Assembly (NCBI RefSeq): GCF_003711515.1
Contig: NW_021167088.1
Coordinates: 210,351-274,350 of the forward strand
Length of the DNA stretch: 64,000 nucleotides
From: Sodiomyces alkalinus F11
Taxonomy: Eukaryota; Ascomycota; Sordariomycetes; Glomerellales; Plectosphaerellaceae
Reading direction: 5' to 3'
Shown here piece after piece: positions 45,531-57,169 of the stretch. Positions within the stretch are counted from its first letter, which is position 1. Every line of letters begins with the position of its first letter. Both the position numbers and the translations under genes were made by a program. A model generated the notes under the pieces. The model was not told the DNA's origin, did no database searches, and saw only the letters and a program-made list of their open reading frames with translations.

Positions 45531-48500
45531 CACAACGACCCGAACAAGCATATGACTGGTAACTGCAAAGGGGCTCTATAGGTATCTCATGCGAGCTCTA
45601 CCTACGAATCCGAAGGCCCGTCCAGCATACGAGGCTCTCTCGCGCGTCCCGTCACCATCAGAACAGTTCTTGTACTGAGACCCGGTTACAACCCGCGGGA
45701 ACGGTTTCCAATAAGTGCGATTTGGTGGTAGGGTGTGCGCAGAAACTGGCGGCCCGTCCCGCACCGCAAGTCTCACAGGTCCAATGAAGGGCGTTTGAGA
45801 ATAGACACAATGAACCGGCCTATGTTGTCAAGTTAAAGGCCACAGTTCGATCTTCGTGGGCTATCTGCTATCTGGAAACCACAAGAGAGATACACTTCCG
45901 AGTTACGTGCCCATGTCTAGGGCTTACTATGAACTCAGGGGACAACCCGAGGTGACCTTACTGCCAGATGCCGTGAAAAGCTCAGAGTGAGGCTATCGCC
46001 AGCGAAGGGTCGAAGTCCCATGCAGACAGCGAGGATATCAATTTTCGCAGACACCCCCAAAGACCGGGGCTGGCCAGACTAGATGGAGGCTTCCTAAAAG
46101 ACTAACCCCCTAGGGCAGTACACGTGAAATGCACAGAAAGTCTGTGTGTCAATATGGCACACTTCCCTGAACATGCCGCGAAACTCCAGTTTGGAGATGG
46201 ATGAGGGGCACCAACTCGATCTTTGTTGGAAGACATTTTGTGACCGACCACCGTCTTCAAAAGACTGCGTTCTTTGAGACTCCGCGGTATCCAGATAGTA
46301 ATGTTTCCCTCCCTCTACCGTAAGTACAGCAGAGTCGCCATGCGGTAAATATCTCTACAACTTGCTTTGAACGCTTCATAGAGACGAAATATAGTCACGA
46401 CAAGCCCAATTCTCTACCTGTTACAGGCCAGCTTTCTCGAAGAACCCTACCTTGAGATTTATGTCACTTGCTCGGTCATTGTCTGTGCTGGTCGAGGATG
46501 ACCTACTGTTCAGCAGCTGAAGAGGCTCGGGTATCCTTAGTCGTGTCCATTGTGCCGGTACCAAAACTGGCCGCCTCATCCTGTTATCCCTACTGAGCGC
46601 CTTCGTTATTTAGTAAGGGTCCATAGATCGAGAGTATATCAAGATCGAGAGCATCTCACCAGCGAGAGCCATGAGTCGCCGCTGAATAGCCGCAGACGCC
46701 TAGCATAAAACGGACAAGCCCAAGTACAGCCGTTTGAAATGCCCTGTGAGGCCATAATGTAAACACGGGGGTCGAACGCGGTGCTTTAGCACTGGTTCGG
46801 CGTTCCGTATCTGTTGTAACCCGCACGGTGGCCATTATCCTTTTCTCACCAAGCGGTCCTCGGCACGTTGAATCAGAAACTCCTGATGGACTTGGGTAGG
46901 TGATGATATGGACCCCATACGTTCAACGTGGGCCGTCAGAGCGCGGAATTTAAACTCACCTGTGTGTAGAATTGCTTGAGATTTGGTCTTTTTTGTTTTA
47001 ATTTTTTTTTCCAGAGCACTAGACAGTCATGACTTCTGGTCCGAGTTAACACGCCTGGAGCCTTGGGGACTACCTAGATATTGGGCACGGGGTTAGCATC
47101 TTGAACCCGCAATATGGACTGGAGTTACGAGGACAGAGGGGGGACAATGCCTGCCGGTGAGATAGCGGCGCCATGGCATCTTTCTCTGGCGACGCTTTGG
47201 GGCATACTCTGCTTAGCAAGATACAGCATTGATTTACTTGAAATAAGTAGTCATCGCGTACTCAGCTAGGTTGTCATATCCGTAGAGCCAGTCTAAGGCA
47301 GCACAACGGGATAGGGGTAGAGCGGCTGGATCCACGCGTTTCTTGACGTAGGATCAAGCAGTTCTACAGACTACGGGTACCAGTGACTGCTTGGAGTTAG
47401 TACCACGCAGCAAGTACATGTGTCCATGAGGCGTGTCAAAGCTGAAGTTGACTGAACGTACTGCCTGGGTCCGAGACTGACACGACGGATGACGCTAAGC
47501 TGAATGGACCCCGAGTCTTTGACGAAGGCTGGACTTTAAAAGTAACCCACCACTAAGTAGGTGATCGCAGCGTAGGTATCTCATATCTTCCTGAAAAGGG
47601 CACGGCGAGGAGAAGACCAACGGAGCTTTACACAGAGATCCGTAAATTCAGGACCCCGTTAATTTGGGGATGTATTCGGACGCACGACGGGCTTTCCTAA
47701 ACGGGCACCCCACAAGGAACATATCGCGTCCGTTTCCCAGCCGTGATCCGTATATTCGGAGGGCCAAGTGATAATTACCTGAAGCAGAAGTGTGAACGAC
47801 CTTAGACGACCACGTTACCCGTTAGTCACGGAACATATAGATGAGGTGATATTGGACATGGGAACAGCCACCAAAGCCTTTGAGAAGATTGTGCCTAATT
47901 GAGGTTCTTAGGAAGTACAGTCCGAGCAAGCCGGGGATACAACAAATCACGTTTATTGTCTTCAGCCGGCGACTCTCGATCGAAAGTTGGAGATTTGTTC
48001 GTCCTGTTTAGCATGTGAGTTCATCAAGAAGACAGCTCGGAAAACTTTTGGTTAAGTACCTTAAGGTACCTTAATTAGCTGTTGGTTGGCTTGGTCATGA
48101 AGGTGCCTGTACTCTTGACACCAGTCCAACAGGAGGGGTTGGTGTGGATGAGACCTTTGCTATGTACTCTATACACGGAAGGAGACGAAGCCCCGTACGA
48201 ACAACGAAGGATGATAAAAGCAGAAATACGAGTAGCTCATTATTACTTGGTACTCATTTTGAGACCCGAGGGTTTGGTTGATTCAGGACCATTTGCGAGA
48301 GAGCATGGAGTTCTGAAGGGAAGAGAATAATAGATGTATGGAGAACCTCCGTACGATATAAGAAGCGCGAATAATACTACACAACAACCCCTGTTTAATT
48401 ATATTTGAGGTACATTCGAAATTTACCCTTTATAGGAAATTTAAGAAGGTTCGAGGAACGTACCTCCACTATACGTAGTTCAGGACTACCTTAGCTATGG

Positions 48501-50690
48501 CACGAAGTACAATAGCTCCAACAGTTTCAGCAGTCAGTTTAGCCCGGTGTTTCACAATTTGCCAAGATGACGAAACCCCAGTTGGAGCACTCTATTACCT
48601 GCTAATTTCCAGACTTGCCATGAGGTTCGAGGAAGATCCTCGGAGCTTGGGGCCCGTGCGGACTGGGTATCGCACGAGTGATAGGACGGTCAAGCGTTGC
48701 GTCTGCTTGGGTTCTCCCAAAAGCACAAAACCCACAAGCGCGAAGTCGATAGGACGTTGACTTCCGGAGTATTGCTTCTTCGAATATCGAAAGGCTGCCT
48801 GTCAACGAGTTGTCGCGAGGAATCTTGGTTAGGGTGCCAACGATCGTCAGCCATATTACTAGGAAAACCTGTCCCAGACTACACCAGGACCAATAACAAG
48901 CAGGTTATTTCGGATGATATCTATGGGGGACGATAGGTAGGTAGCCTTGACGCTGATCTCATTTCGGTCCCTACCCTTTGCCGAGCTCGCACCCCCCGAG
49001 GTTTGGACCCGTTTTGGGGGAACGCATTCAATATTCCGCTTTGAAGCCGCCCGACTCACCGCAGGCTGGAATACATACAGAAGAGCCACGCCCAATCGAG
49101 TACACGGTCAACTGTAGCGAAGACTGCGTAGGGGAGTTAGGAAGGTGAGCGGAAGAGGACGAAAGTAATCATGGAGTGACGTTCCAGGCCGCAAGTCAGC
49201 CCGTCCAGTCAACCTCGCTTCGTTCCCCGACCCTGAATTAGTCAATCGGCCGGGCGACAAAGGGCGACTGCTGTGACTATTAAGGGCGAGAAGCGCTTAT
49301 CCGTCTTACGCAGCACAGGAAGAAAGGTCATTTAGAAGAGGGATGTGGCGATTTTAACAATCCGCACCGTCGTACCCGTCGCCTCGCAATCTCGTAAAAT
49401 TTCAAGACAGATTTGATCCGACAGCTCCGTGGAGAATGCACATCAAGATAGGTGTTATTGCGCTGGGAAGTTAGCGACAGCGACCCGCATTCTTCCGTCC
49501 TGACATTTAAATTAGCACGGAGATCATCCTGCATCTCATACCCCTTCTTTATGACGACGCACTGAGATCCTGAAAACACTCGGTGAGGGTTCGTGCCCTG
49601 TTTGGACACTGACCAGTGAGCGTATAAGAAACAAAGTGGTTGGACGATGTACCGTTGTACAGACCCATGTTCCACTCAGCGGCTGGAGAGGGTCAGGTAA
49701 TTATCCGTACTTCATAAGGTACCTACCTAGGTACTTCGAACAAAGTAGGTACCTTAGACAAAGGCAGGAGGAAGGACCTCGGGGCTGACTGGACTTGACC
49801 AGGAGTAGGTACCTAGGTAGGTAAGGACAATGAACCCCCCTTGTACCCCTGTCGTCCAAATTTGTCACACGCGCTCTGATTGGCCCGTTCTTGGCGCCTG
49901 TTATGACCATGTTTGGGGACCTGAACTCTATTAATAGCCCCTGGCTCATGCTTTGCATCTGCTGTCCGTCCACTCACAGAGCGCGGCAGGGCCGCACTAA
50001 ACTCCACAGACGCCCCACCTAGAGAGGGGTGCTGGCCACTCACCGTTACAGAACTCTGTAGCTCCCGCTCTGCGACCCGCCGCTGTCTGTGGTCGCAGCA
50101 ACGCTTGACCATCTTCAGGCCCTTCCTGTAAGAGAAAGGACGAAGGAGTATCCGTGCTTCGTAATTAGTACCTTGTATGTCGATAATATTCACGGAACGA
50201 ACACCTTCATTACCAACTATGGAGAACGAAGCGGACGAGCCAAAGGCGCTTAGTGATGTAGCGTGCGACTCGGCCAGTATTCACTCTGAAGAAGCGGTCT
50301 TGCTGTGGCTCGCTTGTTGAAGCAGACATCCGTGTGTACGTGCTTTGTAACCGCCTAGGGCAACCGACCCTCGTCTGAGGAAAATTACGACCGGCATTCG
50401 TACCCTATTCGTGTCGCCTGCCACTTGAGGCGGCAAATCCTACATTGGACAATCTTAGGGTCGGTGGTACACAGCAACGACCCTGGGACCCGATATGCAT
50501 GGGGTACGAATACAACGTGCGTATGTACTTCGTATGAACGAATAGGTATCTGTCTTTCGCCGTCGAAACAACCCCCTCGCCACTTCAACCCCTTCGTAGC
50601 CCCGAGATTCAAGCCCCAAATCTCAAGACCCACGGCCCAGCCCACATCCCTCGTCCACTCAGCACTCTACGGGTAAACCCCCCTTAGCCC
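45531..50690. other. Gene-poor intergenic region, part 2 (ORF desert)
   Basis: From about 45,780 to 48,080 no frame of 60 codons or more exists on either strand, although the sequence is not AT-rich and shows no RIP signature. From 48,080 to 50,690 only short, overlapping frames occur. No tRNA or rRNA was recognised. Short GGTACCTAGGTAGGTA-type motifs occur near 49,720 and 49,806 and TGTACTTCGTATG at 50,524. Confidence 0.45.
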
Positions 50691-51691
50691 TGACCGGGGT
50701 AGTCTTGCATGTATGAAGTACGGATACATGCGGTACGTACTACTGGTGAGTCGGAATACCCGTACCCAGGTACCAATTGTTGGCTGTCTTCCAGGTTCAC
50801 TCGCTGTCACCGTCGCTAACGGCACTTCGCCGGCTGCCACTTTCTCTTCTCTCTTCCTCCTCCTTCGCCCTCTCTTTCCTCTCTTCTTTGCAATCCGCCA
50901 ACTCTATCGCCGACCATAATCAACTTTCCCTTTTCCATCACCCTCCTTCCCTTCTTACCTCCTCCTTAATCACCCAGCTAAACAACCACACTTCTACCTA
51001 GCCATTCTTTTCCTTCTCCAGTCATGTGTCTGTCATTGTAGCGACGCAACGGCTGCTCATTACATACACACCGTCCTCCGTCCTCCGCCCTCCAAATGCT
51101 AGTCGTTGTTGGGTCGATCTAATTCATCTATTTCAAAACTTATTTCCTTCTCGCGTCTTGATCTTTTCTTTCCTCTTTTATATCTTCACTGGTCTACCTC
51201 TCCACTCGGCCTAATCAATCGCGGACGAAGCCACCTGACCTCACCACGAAACGTCTACTGCAACCGGAAACGACACATCCATCGAACGTGTTCCTACTGG
51301 GCGGTGTTTTGCTTCTCTCATCGCTTTTCGACGTCATAAAAGGGCGCCAAAGGATAGACGGGGGTGCTTAGGAAGGAGGAAAACAAGTCCAAGACCATAA
51401 GGGGCATAGAAGGAAACGGTGGCCTAGAAGAGGAACGGGTATCGGGCGACGCTGGGACAAAAGAACCTACACCTACCGAGCGCGCGACAGGATTCAGCAG
51501 CGCTGCCCACCCTGCAACTGAGGATCAGACTCGCCACTTCGCACTTATTTTCTTCACATTCACGACCGTTACACTTACAACATCTTCCCTGAACTCACGC
51601 CCGCTATCGCGACGATTTCTATATCATTCCTTTCCCACTCGACCGACGTACGAACCAGCCAGCCGCAGGCAGACAGACACGCATAGAGAAG
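50691..51691 (+). promoter_or_regulatory. Long pyrimidine-rich leader of the phosphatase gene
   Basis: From about 50,820 to 51,200 the plus strand is a continuous CT-rich sequence (TTCTCTTCTCTC, CTTCCTCCTCC), typical of strong fungal promoters and long 5' leaders. Short upstream frames exist (for example 51,364-51,723), which could regulate translation. No TATA box was identified. Confidence 0.35.
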
Positions 51692-54139
51692 ATGCCGTCC
51701 GCAGCAGCAAGACGGCTCTATGAAGATCAGATCCCGTCTTTCATGGCAGTATTTGATCTTGATGCTGAAACTATGGCCGATCAAGACACAGTCACCTTGG
51801 TGAACCCTAAGCTGGCCGAGCTGGACGCTTCATATCCCTCCCTGCAGAAGCCGCTCTCAGCGCAGCACTTTCGGGCGGCCACGATTACTCCTGATTCTCT
51901 ACACAAACATAACGACAGCACATCCACGCAAGCGTCAGAATCCGCCGAGTCTTCACCTACCACTACCCTCTCCACAACGGACTCTTCTCCTTTGACCGAC
52001 CCTTCACCATCGTCCTCCCCGGATTCGCCAATCAATCTCATACCGCTCTCATCCTTCCCGGGCACGTCTTTCGGCGCCCTTCCGCCAATGAATGCCCTCA
52101 CGATCCCTGAAAACTCGTCTCTCATGAGCAATGGTCGACCCATGACTTCGCCGGCGCCGCGGCGTCCCAAGAATATGAAGGGCCTATCGATACAACCGCC
52201 CTGCCTGAATACGACGGTTGTGAATACAAATATCATGGCATCAGAGCCCGCATCTCCGGCTTTCATCAAGCCGACAATCCCGGCCATGAAGCGGAAACCG
52301 AGCCAATTGAGTCTCAAGACAAGCTCCTCTGACCTAATGGCGAAGACCACTTTGGAGGTTCCAAGCACACCTGCTCTGCCTCCTATTCTCCAGCGGCGGG
52401 CACTTAAGCACTCGACATCGTCTCCACATATGCTCTCGGGTCTGAAGTCGGCCACCCATGGCCCGCCCGGCGGCATGACCTTTCCCAAGGTTCTGGAGCG
52501 CAACGAGTCTGGTCTGTCCGAGGTTCTGCGGCCAACTAAGACTGTTATCCCCACTTCCTTTGGACCAGCCATCACCGAAGAGGATTCGCCAATCCGAACA
52601 CAACTCGCTGATCGTGGTGTCATGGATTCCGAGCCGTTCCACGAGCAGGAGAAGAACGAGGACCAGAAGTCGCCTGGCTATCCGGAGGGCCCGCTTGCCA
52701 TTTACGACGACGACGTCTTTCTCTACTCAGAGCCCACGGCTGAGGAGGCAGCTAGGTTTGATGTGGTGATCAATGTGGCTCGCGAGGTCAACAATCCGTT
52801 CAGCCGCTTCCGCCCCACTGAGCAGGTGGCTTCCGACAACAGCCCCATTCCGGATACAGCCGTCACAGCCGCCAGCTTTGCAACTGCATTTGAATATCCA
52901 CCAACAGAGGAGCAAGCAGCCGAGACACCAACGACACCAAGAGCCGCCCCCTCATTGCCATTGAAGCAGCCCGAGTACATCCACATACCCTGGGACCATA
53001 ACACAGACATCGCGCCAGATCTAATGCGCCTCTGCGAGACCATCGATTCACGAACGAGGGAAGGCAAGAAGGTCCTGGTCCACTGCCAACAAGGCGCAAG
53101 CCGATCGGCCAGTCTGATTATTGCCTACGGCTTGTATCGAAACCCCGCCCTCGGCGTCAACGACGCATACTACGCGGCGCAAGCGAAAAGCAGATGGATC
53201 AGCCCCAACATGAAGCTGATGTACTGCTTGCAAGACTTTCAGAAGGAGGTGGCTAAGCGGAAATCTCTTTCGTCTTCCTACCGGCCACGTTCAGGACGCA
53301 GTCCGGCAAAGCACCGCTTGACTCTTTCAGCGGATGCCATTGAGCTGCCAATGAAGGAACCCCGAACTGCCCCTCTCCCGGACAACGGTGAGGGTGCATC
53401 GAGGAACGGCAGTCCTGCTGCCAATGACAGCCCAGGCCGAGCAAGAGGGTACTCGACCCCTGGTGGCCAGTCCATTTCACCTGGGCCATCGTCGGCCCCG
53501 TCAAGCTTTGCGTGGTCAGAAAAGGAGTCCGACCAAAAACCGAGCATGCCTCCCCAGTTTGACCTAGATCGGCTACTCCCGCGGAACGTATCGCAGCCGT
53601 CCGATTCGAGACCGCCCGATTCAAGCCCATGTGAAGCTCTGGGCTTCACCTTTGTTTTCCCCGACGTCAAGTCCACGCCTAGTGGACTGAGTGTTCCAGG
53701 ACCAAGCTACTCGATGAAGCCACCGCCGTCGCCAGGCTTTGGCGCCCACCGATTTGGCTCCCCTGCGGGGTTCGGATTCTCCAGCCTCAACCTCGGGCCG
53801 TCTCCCGGTTCCGGATTCCGCCGAGGGAGCGAACAGGCCAAAGTGGTTGAGCGTGAGATATCAGTGGTGGGTGCATCGCCAGATGACGCCGCTTTGATGT
53901 CACCAAGAGCCGAGACGATGACCCGCAACCCGTTGCGTGATCCATGTAGTGAGGTGGCCGGCATGCACTTCGTCGAGATACCGCCAACGCCTGGCGACAG
54001 CCTGTTCTCGCCTCGCGAGACCATGTTCCCACGAGATCCATTCGCCCCCTTTGGACGGCCACCGCAGTTTGCGGATCCCCGGAGTCCCCCAACCACGGGC
54101 GAAACGCCCATTGTTCGATCCATCGACGAAATTCTATAA
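51692..54139 (+). CDS. Dual-specificity MAP kinase phosphatase, Msg5-like
   Basis: A single exon of 815 residues. The catalytic domain lies in the middle: it opens at about residue 330 (GPLAIYDDDVFLY.EP..EE...FDVVINVAREV), with a roughly 60-residue Thr/Pro-rich insertion. It continues YIHIPWDHNTDIAPDLMRLCETID and the signature VHCQQGASRSASLIIAY, with nucleophile Cys465 and Arg471. The long Ser/Pro-rich N-terminus includes PRRPKNMKGLSIQPPCL, a basic-hydrophobic pattern like a MAP kinase docking site. The C-terminus is Pro/Ser-rich. Msg5-type phosphatases dephosphorylate Thr and Tyr of MAP kinases and damp pheromone and cell-wall signalling. The first ATG follows a stop-rich leader; Met19 and Met27 are alternatives. 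Confidence 0.85.
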   Translation: MPSAAARRLYEDQIPSFMAVFDLDAETMADQDTVTLVNPKLAELDASYPSLQKPLSAQHFRAATITPDSLHKHNDSTSTQASESAESSPTTTLSTTDSSPLTDPSPSSSPDSPINLIPLSSFPGTSFGALPPMNALTIPENSSLMSNGRPMTSPAPRRPKNMKGLSIQPPCLNTTVVNTNIMASEPASPAFIKPTIPAMKRKPSQLSLKTSSSDLMAKTTLEVPSTPALPPILQRRALKHSTSSPHMLSGLKSATHGPPGGMTFPKVLERNESGLSEVLRPTKTVIPTSFGPAITEEDSPIRTQLADRGVMDSEPFHEQEKNEDQKSPGYPEGPLAIYDDDVFLYSEPTAEEAARFDVVINVAREVNNPFSRFRPTEQVASDNSPIPDTAVTAASFATAFEYPPTEEQAAETPTTPRAAPSLPLKQPEYIHIPWDHNTDIAPDLMRLCETIDSRTREGKKVLVHCQQGASRSASLIIAYGLYRNPALGVNDAYYAAQAKSRWISPNMKLMYCLQDFQKEVAKRKSLSSSYRPRSGRSPAKHRLTLSADAIELPMKEPRTAPLPDNGEGASRNGSPAANDSPGRARGYSTPGGQSISPGPSSAPSSFAWSEKESDQKPSMPPQFDLDRLLPRNVSQPSDSRPPDSSPCEALGFTFVFPDVKSTPSGLSVPGPSYSMKPPPSPGFGAHRFGSPAGFGFSSLNLGPSPGSGFRRGSEQAKVVEREISVVGASPDDAALMSPRAETMTRNPLRDPCSEVAGMHFVEIPPTPGDSLFSPRETMFPRDPFAPFGRPPQFADPRSPPTTGETPIVRSIDEIL

Positions 54140-55408
54140 TTTACCCTGAATCTAGGAGCAGCAACAAAAAGCTCGCTCTCGAGGATATCGATGTCCCCCT
54201 TAACGATGGACTCCCTTTATCCTCCTCCATATCGTTGGAATTTTTTCTTTGTCAAAAATTTCCGTGCTTCTTCACTCGGCATTTTCGGCGCCATGTTTGG
54301 CACATCGGAAGCACAGCGAGTGGCGAAATATGGGCGGCTTGGTAGTCGGTTGACCCGGCGGCCTATTACAACAACAACAAAAAACGCACACTATACATTC
54401 TGTTCAAATGTATAATTCCACAGTGCATGCATCAAGAATATCATCATATGAGGAACAGGTGGAAGGTATATCTATCTTTTTTGGAGTAAGGCAGTCACGG
54501 AGCAAGGAGAGGGCACCCACAGAGGGCAGAAACGGCGATTCTTGAAAGCTCGGGCCTTGGTTTCGCAGCAAGCCTCGGCCTTTTAGCCCTGACTATTCTC
54601 TTTTACAATCGTTCACGATTCCTTTGTTTGCTTTGTGACGAGAGGGGGAGGGGCAGGGAAGCGACTGCCGCACTTTGCGGGAGTGATACCCCTAGAATCA
54701 TGCACGGGATGGAGTAGGGGTCTGACGACGGAAGGTTTTGACACCATGTCTGTCTTCTGTCCACGCTGCAAGGGACGAATAAGACGAATAATTCCCACTG
54801 TTATTTGCAAAGGGCCAGAGGAAGGGACAAGAAGTTGTGATATAGGAGCAGGGAGTTGACAATAGTGGATAGCCAGCTGTAGATTTGAGCGACGAAAGAA
54901 ATTCCACGAGCTTCCGAGTAGCTCGGCCTCTTTTTATTGATTTGCTCCCGAGTGTGACAAGATTCATGTGCCGGGTTTGGGATGCTGCCACACCGTTTCT
55001 TCCCTCCTTGAGGCTATGGACCAGACAGAGATTGAACGCCGGCGTCCTCTCTCGAAGGTAGGCACAGCTCACAGAGACTCACTCTTCTTCTTATCCTGTT
55101 GACATGAGTGACAGGTTGAGAAAAATACAACCAAACTGGACGTTATGTTGAACTGTGCATGTAGCTGTGCAATCCGGTTGTATGTACCATCTATTTTGCA
55201 AGGGTTAAGCCCCTTATATGAAATGTACCGAGTAGATATCTGTTTCTATGTCAAGTCTCTAATAAGACCACTCTAACGTTGCCCATGATAAACACCCCAA
55301 CGCCATTCGATGCTGTACTCAAGGCAGTGGATTGGGAGACGAAAACCCGGCCCCCCTTCTCCCAGCCTGCACCCCGCCTCGTCCACATGCTGTATACTCT
55401 ACACTCTA
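54140..55408. other. Convergent intergenic region
   Basis: 3' flanks of the phosphatase gene and of the HUT1-like gene. Only short frames without family resemblance. Confidence 0.5.
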
Positions 55409-56901
55409 CTACTGTGTCTTTTCTAACTTGGACTTGGCGGCGGCAACCTTCTTCTGTTTCTCGACTGTAGCGATGCGGGCCTCGGCGCCGATGGCACCAA
55501 AGACGAGGCCGACGCCAAGCCATTGCATGCCCGTGAGGCGGTGGCCGAAGGCGAAAACAGAGAGGGCCATGGTGACCATCTTGCGGGTCACGGTGACTGT
55601 GACCAGGACAACCGAAGAGAAGGTCGAGAGCGTGTAGACTGCGATGGGAGGGTGGGGGTTAGCGCAATTCCATCTCAGAGAAGAAGGGGGGGCAGACAGA
55701 CGGGAAGAAAAATAAATCGGCATGAAATAAATAAAAGAAAGGGGAAAAAGGTGACGGGACAAACGTACAGATGAACACCTGGCCGATGGCACCGCACGTC
55801 GCGAAGCCGAGAACGTCAAACCAGACCTCGGGATTGCGGCCCATGAAAGCGAGGGCGCCGACCAACTCGCCCGTGCTACTGGCGACATCCATCCCGAGCC
55901 ACTCTCCAACGCGCATGCGGACGAGCCAGGGGCTCAGGAGCAAGTAGAGCGTGGTGACAGCGCTGCTGACCAAGTTGTTCGCGCACATCATCTGGGGTCC
56001 CGTGTAGCCCTTGAAGGTGGAGAAGATGTAGTCCTGGGTCGTGTTGGTCAGGCCGTCGAACAGCAGGTTAATACCAAGCAAGAGAAGACCCCAGGGCAGG
56101 TTCGCGTCCGGGTTGGCGGCCGTCCTGCGGCTCTTCTTGGCCGAGCCGGTGTGCAGGGTGAAGATGGCGACGCCGAGCGTCACCGCCGCGACGACGAGGT
56201 ACTTGTACAGCGGGTAGCGGCGCCCGAAGAGGGTCGTGTGCAAGAACATGACGGGGAGGAGCTTGCACGACTTGGCCAGCAGGTAGGTGATGTAGTCGAT
56301 GTGCGCGAGGGACGCGTAGCCAAATGGCGAAGCGAGCGACGAGGTCACGGAGACTAGGATGAGCGGCAGCACCATGCGCCGAGAGGGGAAGATGGGCGGT
56401 AGCGATCGTGGCGTGGTGCTGTCGGTAGCAGTGGTGCGCGAGGCGCTCCAGCAGAGGTATAGAAAGCCCGTGACGGCAGCGAAGAGGGACTGAATCGTGT
56501 TCAGGAAGACGGGATATTGGAAGACTTCCGGGTCGTCGACGGGTCCGTACCGTGTCGTGGTGAGCTTCTCTTGGAGGTAGCCCCAGGTGATGCTATGAGC
56601 CGGGTTTTCCCGTGTTAGATTTCTTTCCATTGTAGGGCGTTACTCGAATAGATGGGGAGGGACGGTCATACAAGGATACGTAAATTCCCGTCACCGCGAC
56701 CAGAAGCTTGAATGCGACCGCATGGTGGGACTCGATCTGGGCAGAAGTGCTCTCAGCTGTGACGGGAGCTGCGACAATCTTGCCATTCGCCACTGGCTTG
56801 GTGATAACAGCGTCCTTTTTGCGCGCAGCACCATCATATTTACTGAAGTACTCGGACGACGCCTCCCGTCGGATAGGGGTCGCTTGTTTAGAACGCGCCA
56901 T
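55409..56901 (-). CDS. HUT1: HUT1/SLC35B1-type ER nucleotide-sugar transporter
   Basis: Three exons, 56,901-56,672, 56,592-55,769 and 55,638-55,409, make 427 residues. Introns start GTATGACC and GTACGTTT and end CATAG and TCGCAG. The joins give GIYVSFITWGYLQEK and GQVFIFYTLSTFSSVVLVTVT, both characteristic of the family. A 55-residue cytosolic N-terminus is followed by about ten hydrophobic segments. Conserved stretches include FGYASLAHIDYITYLLAKSC, FDGLTNTTQDYIFSTFKGYTG and TVTRKMVTMALSVFAFGH. The C-terminus is Lys-rich (KSKLEKTQ), compatible with ER retention. Members import UDP-sugars, or exchange nucleotides, across the ER membrane and support protein folding. Which substrate this one uses cannot be read from sequence. 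Confidence 0.9.
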
Positions 56902-57128
56902 GGTTCGTCGCGAAGAGGTGCAAAGCCGAGTGTCAAGAGAAAGAAACTGAGCAGTAGCAGAAGAACATCAATTGAGGTTTAACTTGTTCCCATGACTGAA
57001 ACCAATGTATTTCAGTAAAATAAGAAAAGGAAGAAACTGCAGTACGAGTCAACAAGAGTGATAAGGACACGCAACATCAATCAAAGTTTTAGGTGATTCA
57101 AGAAGACGTATTGGGAAGTCGCAAAAAC

Positions 57129-57169
<41 letters not shown>

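Noticed and set aside
45780..48080. Ribosomal RNA or tRNA cluster
   Set aside because: I found no cloverleaf and no segment that I recognise as conserved rRNA.
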